NCBI RefSeq assembly: GCF_001717955.1
Contig: NZ_CP014168.1
Location: forward strand, 4,185,501 to 4,249,500
Direction of reading: 5' to 3'
Source: Sphingomonas panacis
Lineage (GTDB): Bacteria; Pseudomonadota; Alphaproteobacteria; Sphingomonadales; Sphingomonadaceae
DNA length: 64,000 nt
The notes below the pieces were generated by a model. It did no database searches, was not told the DNA's origin, and was given only the letters and a program-made list of their open reading frames with translations. Positions 58,401-64,000 of the stretch are shown here, piece by piece. Numbering within the stretch: position 1 is the stretch's first letter; the number at the start of each line of letters is the position of its first letter. A program made the translations under genes and the position numbers.

Positions 58401-59432
58401 CGCCAGGCCCGTGGCAAGGGGGTTGCGCTCGATACGCTGACCGTTTGGCAACTGCGCGAACTGGGTCATCTCCAGACTGCCAGGGAATATTTCGGGCGAC
58501 TGTGCATCGCTCGTTCGACGATGGACGAACTGATCGAGCTGCGAGCGAAAATCGAGAGCAACCGCGGTCGCGAGTTTATGACCATGGGTTTCGAGGGCGA
58601 TCAGGCGTGGCGTCAGGTCCACAGCCCGGAGGACACCGAGAAACGGATTGACTGGGTGAATGCGATCATCGCGGATCTCGAGACCAATTGCGAGATCCTG
58701 CCGGTCGACGGGTCGCTCGACAGCCGGCTCGACAAGCTCTTCGACAATTTCGGGTCGAAAGACATATTCGATCCTATCAATCTGGCGCGGACGGAGGATG
58801 TCATCATCCTCTCGGAGGACTTGAACCTGCGTCAGTATGCGGCAAGCCAGGGCGTCAAGGGCGGCGCCTGGCTGCAGGTGGTCCTTCATCTGTTTGCGCT
58901 GAATGGACGGATCACCCAGGCAGAGTATCTCGTCGCAGTGGGAATGCTCGGGGCTATGCGCCACGATCATCTCTGGCTCGACGCACAGACGCTGCTGCAA
59001 ATGCTGGTCCTTGATGATCCGCGGGCTTTCGCGCTGTTCGAGGCCGCCATCCGTTTCATGGGCGGCCGCAATGCCGACATGCCGTCGCATATCGGGGTCT
59101 CGATCGATATGATGCGAGGCGTCTGGACGTTGAAGCTTCCCGCCTGGCAGCAAGGCCGGGCGATCGGCCGCTTATTGGACCAGTTGGTACGATCGCGGCC
59201 TAATGACTGGAAGGCCGCCCTGCATGTTGTCGACATTGAGTTGGCGAAGCATGTCAGGGCCAGGGATCATCTGGCGTGTCGCGCGCGGGACTATCTTGAG
59301 GATTGGATCAGAGGCCATTTCTTCGATCTTGGGGAAATCCGCTCCAGGGAGCGTGTCACGGAGTCGGTACTTCGGCCGCGCAGGATGAAGATGGCCAAAA
59401 AGTCTCGCGGAAAAAGTGCCGCAAAGCGTTAA
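55461..59432 (+). CDS. Nuclease-TPR-PIN multidomain protein, defence-like
   Basis: 1323 aa from GTG 55461 (GGGAAAAGAG upstream); ATG 55407 is an alternative, and the frame is open from 55194. Residues ~1-130: PD-(D/E)xK domain with E17, GLD (45-47) and QCK (63-65). ~170-950: helical TPR-like repeats (e.g. AINTRMKL-type pairs; ARANRILALAIKGDLAGAWA). ~985-1125: PIN-type RNase fold with ALDTLTVWQLRELG, TMDELIEL and ILSEDLNLR giving three acidic residues near 991, 1024 and 1118. A helical end and basic tail (AKKSRGKSAAKR) follow. Nuclease-TPR-PIN fusions are known from bioinformatic surveys of conflict systems. Confidence 0.7.
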   Translation: MASSTIINIPTDDKVFESNCIPLFAGLLNDPNVKLLGTRGKKQFGLDLIGKRDRDPAQPVGIQCKLITRGAKLTEAVIRKEVSQAMGIKPALTEFYIVTTATDEPAHDFLAIELAQDQAKLGRTVDIQIWGWDTLQEKIRNDPKALAAFDPDYSASTRRLLELGSETLSGQAEIRAQNEQTHQHLEVILATITTSPLDTARSAFDQHLDAQIDQYRDMLNAGKPRTALGLLEVLDKSLDDANAASIRARVKVNIAITRMKLGDETGTGTLLEEAYALNPTDPRTRANRILALAIKGDLAGAWAFAQEVLTEDPGNAGAAALAFQVASMDKVDRDPMAIVPADLLDDHGVRIHQISYLRQKGAPDSWWALAAETLERFPDDGNSVRMAGDALIDEALSGDVVERLGPVPEGRRTKLREGAALLQRHWDEVRHYEQAAEPNWCMVGYNLITAYRALGELQAAKRVAGEVLATGTKDPDAALSAAWVAIDRDEFAEAEKVLRSVPIANTAVLPLLVALSNLHKWTEVIEEATCERREQLPASARQLFDVLVFRARHAGKTGADLEEDVERLLDRWPLGVGAHIAVSDIYRSAKPEAVATMAAKTRSLITSQTSYSDRVMFAQLSLFREAWDDIIEALDGFVALDQPSEPLAWLAHAFANAAPQARTSPFYKSLGPSVIALPRFARLAGAAEHNRGDLKAAERYLRSAISANSTDLRATLLLSSTLMRGNRGAAARDLIAGVDDDTVDGSPDDLMRLAHRHRNAGETARALRLAYRVAATHRREESVVSAYPALIFMNEALPAPIGHAGPAQTGFWFDLKGLDGVRDVTGIIDDEEIPGIDHYAPDHPLAAALAGKSVDDIIEMPAEIWDPRRYRVRALKHKYIWLLHDIMASHAARFPAARSMFEMTMKDGDVQPILDVVRDLQSNDDFVASTYTSHPVPLAAIAAMSNRTVLQLAEHLTMTGTNLRTCVGAEDERKEAAMFVRQARGKGVALDTLTVWQLRELGHLQTAREYFGRLCIARSTMDELIELRAKIESNRGREFMTMGFEGDQAWRQVHSPEDTEKRIDWVNAIIADLETNCEILPVDGSLDSRLDKLFDNFGSKDIFDPINLARTEDVIILSEDLNLRQYAASQGVKGGAWLQVVLHLFALNGRITQAEYLVAVGMLGAMRHDHLWLDAQTLLQMLVLDDPRAFALFEAAIRFMGGRNADMPSHIGVSIDMMRGVWTLKLPAWQQGRAIGRLLDQLVRSRPNDWKAALHVVDIELAKHVRARDHLACRARDYLEDWIRGHFFDLGEIRSRERVTESVLRPRRMKMAKKSRGKSAAKR

Positions 59433-59617
59433 GATCGGTGCCGGCAGCGGCAGGATTCCGTCAAGGCGCAGTGCGGATTTGAAGCACGATGTTGAATGAT
59501 CATCGTACCATTTCGCCTGCGGTTCGAACCGGCTAGAGTGGGTGGGCGCAAGCGCATTCGCAGTCCAATGTGACTGCGCGCGCTGCGGCCGATTCAACAG
59601 GTAAGAGAGTATCGTGC
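59433..59617. other. Gap before HU gene
   Basis: 185 bases, presumably the HU promoter region. Nothing else seen. Confidence 0.3.
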
Positions 59618-59893
59618 ATGAATAATTCCGATATCGCAGAGGCGGTTGCCACCAGTCACGGCATTGCAAAGACCGAGGCGAAGAAGCTCGTTGATGCAGT
59701 GTTCGCGACGATCGCAGACGGCGTCGCAAAGGGCGAAGAGGTTTCGCTGCCCGGCTTCGGCAAATTCAAGGTCAAGGATCAGCCTGAGCGCCAGGGCCGC
59801 AATCCCTCAACCGGTGAAGCGATCACGATCGCGGCGTCCAAGAAGCTCGGGTTCACGCCTGCCAAGGCGGTGAAGGACCGCCTGAACGGCTAG
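59618..59893 (+). CDS. HU-family nucleoid protein
   Basis: 91 aa from ATG 59618. MNNSDIAEAVATSHGIAKTE, then VSLPGFGKFKVKDQPERQGR and NPSTGEAITIAASKKLGFTP: complete HU fold with the DNA-bending arm residues around RNPSTG. Plasmid- and phage-borne HU occurs beside mobile elements and may silence or package incoming DNA. Confidence 0.93.
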   Translation: MNNSDIAEAVATSHGIAKTEAKKLVDAVFATIADGVAKGEEVSLPGFGKFKVKDQPERQGRNPSTGEAITIAASKKLGFTPAKAVKDRLNG

Positions 59894-59969
59894 CACCAAC
59901 CAAGAGGCGCCGTCAGTCTGCGTAGCAGCTGTTGGCGCCTTTCGCAGCGCATCACGATCGGGGGCAACG

Positions 59970-60638
59970 ATGAAGATATTGCTGTCCGGCCTCGCTTTGC
60001 TCGGCACGTTGCTGTTCACCCAAACGGCTTGGGGTCAGGCCACCACCCGCCCTTGTGGGACACACGAAGCGGTTGGCCCTGCCTGCCTGCTGACCCGGCA
60101 AAGTCTCGCATCACTGCCATCGGGACCGCTCTACTGGCACCTGGACCGCTTCGCCTCACAGGAGGCTGCCGAGCACGCGGCAGCGTCTACCAGTTCTGTC
60201 GTAAAGGCCTTCGGGGAGGTTTGGCTCTTCACCATTGAGAGCCGGTCGTGGCGGGCAAAAGGCGGCAAACACGCATCGCCCGTAGGGCCGCTCCCGGTCC
60301 AGCCCGCGCAGAGCTACGCCGCCGAATATCTGCGGTCGATCTTCACGCCGGGCATGACATCCCCGCTCCATGTCCATTCTGGGCCCGAGGCATTTTACGC
60401 GGTAAGCGGGGACACCTGTCTCGAGACGCCCGAGGGCGTTCAGCTTGGCCGAGGCCGCGGCAACAGCCTCGTGATCAGAGGCGGCCCTCCGATGCTGCTG
60501 ATGGCCACGGGAAAGGCGCCACGGAAAAGCTTTGCTCTCATCCTGCACGATGCCAGCCAGCCGCCGACGACGTTGATCCACGACTGGCATCCGCAGGGCC
60601 TATGCGAGCGCAGGTTTTCAAAAAGAAAACCGAGATAA
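59970..60638 (+). CDS. Exported cupin-fold protein
   Basis: 222 aa. MKILLSGLALLGTLLFTQTA then WGQA is a signal peptide with likely cleavage before ATTRPCG. The cupin core is SPLHVHSGPEAFYAVSG with two metal-type His, and TCLETPEGVQLGRGRGNSLV. It is periplasmic and probably metal-binding; the function is unknown. ATG 59970 follows HU by 76 bases. Confidence 0.75.
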   Translation: MKILLSGLALLGTLLFTQTAWGQATTRPCGTHEAVGPACLLTRQSLASLPSGPLYWHLDRFASQEAAEHAAASTSSVVKAFGEVWLFTIESRSWRAKGGKHASPVGPLPVQPAQSYAAEYLRSIFTPGMTSPLHVHSGPEAFYAVSGDTCLETPEGVQLGRGRGNSLVIRGGPPMLLMATGKAPRKSFALILHDASQPPTTLIHDWHPQGLCERRFSKRKPR

Positions 60639-60736
60639 GGGCTGGCGCGCGGGCAGCGTTTCGGACGATGGGTGGCGAGCGATCCAAGGCTTAGCCGAGC
60701 AGGCGCCTCGCCGCTTCAAGTCCGCGGCGAGCGCCT

Positions 60737-61371
60737 TCATGCGCCCCGCGTGGCTGCGTCTTGTTCCGGCTTGGCCTTGACCGCGGATTCGCCCCAATCT
60801 TCCTTCATATGCTCGATTTCGCCCGTTGCGCGACGCTGTTCCTGGGCCATCGACTGGGTAATCCGCCGACGCTCTTCCTTGGCGAAGGCCTTCACCTTCG
60901 CGCGCGGGTCATCCAGCCACGCCGCGAGTTGAGCGTGCTCAGCACGATCCGCCTCGACCGATCCATAGTCACCGGTCAGAATGCCGCGTTCGCCGAGGAC
61001 GCGCGAGACGCGTCCCAGCAGATCGTCCCCTGCATCGAGCCGGTCGACGACATCCATGCAGATTACGAAGATCGGCTCGGCGCCCTGGTAGGCGGCCAGC
61101 GTATCGAGGACAAAGGCGAGGTCGTCCCGATCACCCCTGGCGACGATTTCCCGCAGCGGGCCGGAAGCCTCCTCGGCCAGGTTCGGGAAGACGTTACGAA
61201 ATAGCTGGCCACCGCGATATTCATGGAACCGCGGGTCCGTCCGGTACCATTCGCTCGTCGCAGCAAGAAGTTGGCGTGGGTTCTCGGCGAGAACTGTGCC
61301 TAGCTCATGAAGGTCGGACGGGATTACTTCATACCGGATCGGATCGCTCCTGGCTGCCGCGCGGCGATGAA
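60737..61371 (-). pseudogene. 3' part of an unknown gene interrupted by IS21
   Basis: The frame runs from the IS21 edge to TGA at 60737 (about 210 codons). LAENPRQLLAATSEWYRTDP, then GGQLFRNVFPNLAEEASGPL and PIFVICMDVVDRLDAGDDLL, ending in a charged helix (EERRRITQSMAQEQRRATGE). No start codon of its own is credible; the nominal TTG 61390 lies in the IS end. The 5' part appears beyond the IS at 63914. Possibly the C-terminal end of a large helical STAND-like or conflict-type protein; unrecognised. Confidence 0.6.
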
Positions 61372-61402
61372 GGTGAGACAGCAGCGTCAATCAAGATGAG
61401 AC

Positions 61403-61457
61403 TCCGTTTGAGCCTGTCGGCGTAGGGCGTAGCCCGCAGCCGACAGGCTCAAACGGA
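61403..61457. promoter_or_regulatory. 19-bp perfect hairpin upstream of istA
   Basis: TCCGTTTGAGCCTGTCGGC (61403-61421) pairs perfectly with GCCGACAGGCTCAAACGGA (61439-61457), loop 17 nt with an inner GGGC/GCCC. It lies between the IS end and istA and would fold in any transcript entering from outside. It may block read-through into istA or sequester its start. Confidence 0.6.
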
Positions 61458-61514
61458 AGCCCTTTCGAAGGGCTTTGGTGGTCGTGGCCGACCTACATCC
61501 GGGTTTTTCCGTGA

Positions 61515-63793
<2,279 letters not shown>

Positions 63794-63913
63794 GACACCC
63801 CTGTCGCGGAGCGGCGATCAACTCCAATCTCGGCTTGCATTGCCTGTCGCGCCGCGACAATCTCGATCCCGTCACGGCCTCAGAGTCTCATCCTGATCGC
63901 CGCTAATGTCTCA

Positions 63914-64000
63914 CCCAGATCGCCGCGCGATACCTGGCGTCGCGGACGATACGAGCGCCGAAATAATCGAGGACGAGCGTGGGGAAGCGTCGTGCGACCG
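63914..64000 (-). pseudogene. Interrupted unknown gene, part beyond IS21
   Basis: On the minus strand the 87 bases read ARRFPTLVLDYFGARIVRDA then RYRAAIW up to the IS end: good coding sequence that continues outside the window. Its direction and position fit the 5' part of the gene whose 3' part is at 60737-61371. Whether the frame is exactly continuous across the insertion cannot be proved because no target repeat marks the empty site. Confidence 0.45.

Overview
The window is high-GC DNA from an alphaproteobacterium, most likely a sphingomonad. The evidence is gene-family content (DUF4102 tyrosine integrases, DUF736, DUF2493, a GapR/DUF2312 homologue, GTA-type tail chaperone) and codon use, not a marker gene: no rRNA or tRNA was recognised. 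Nearly all of it is mobile DNA.

Layout. (1) 1-4.5 kb: the 3' part of one DUF4102 integrase, a winged-helix protein, a second complete DUF4102 integrase, and an AT-richer pair ending in a RelA/SpoT synthetase-domain protein. (2) 4.47-5.52 kb: an IS630 element inserted in the stop codon of a D12-class adenine methylase. (3) 5.5-32.6 kb: the late region of an HK97-type siphovirus prophage read on the minus strand: small and large terminase, portal, S49 protease, capsid, connectors, tail tube, frameshifted tail chaperones, 1255-aa tape measure, tip proteins, SGNH-hydrolase fibre, and an endolysin/holin/spanin lysis cassette. (4) 32.6-37.2 kb: accessory genes of different composition, divided by a repeated ~100-bp intergenic module (hairpin, 53-55 nt, then two TACCCC-type repeats). 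(5) 37.2-42.8 kb: prophage control and early genes: HIRAN protein, XRE repressor, divergent Cro-like gene, then a tightly coupled plus-strand operon with a GapR homologue, an acyl-carrier-protein-like gene, zinc-binding proteins and an AlpA-like regulator. (6) 42.9-44.4 kb: a large serine recombinase, the best candidate for the prophage integrase. (7) 44.5-53.3 kb: conjugation module (MobF relaxase, coupling protein, ribbon-helix-helix accessory protein, lytic transglycosylase, candidate oriT) and the plasmid/ICE genes DUF2493 and DUF736. (8) 53.3-59.4 kb: a 210-bp imperfect palindrome, then two defence-like genes, an AbiJ-type-NTD/nuclease protein and a 1.3-kaa nuclease-TPR-PIN protein. (9) 59.6-64 kb: HU, a cupin, and an IS21 element that splits an unknown minus-strand gene.

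How it fits together. A conjugative or formerly conjugative element appears to carry or abut a temperate phage with its own integrase. Both parts carry probable anti-phage or abortive-infection genes: RelA/SpoT protein (3.2 kb), an AT-rich moron in the late operon (8.5 kb), GhoS/Cas2-like small protein (33.1 kb), Toprim protein (33.7 kb), a three-gene unit of RNase H-fold protein, Ser/Thr kinase and 57-aa protein (35.4-37.0 kb), and the nuclease pair at 54-59 kb.

The strongest candidate for something undescribed is the 33-37 kb cassette zone. It combines the kinase operon, which includes a 57-aa partner read through a TGATG overlap, with the four-copy hairpin/TACCCC module that lies at the edge of each accessory unit and recurs beside the RelA/SpoT gene 29 kb away. 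Function assignments come from motif reading only; no database search was possible. Neither the prophage ends nor an att core could be fixed.
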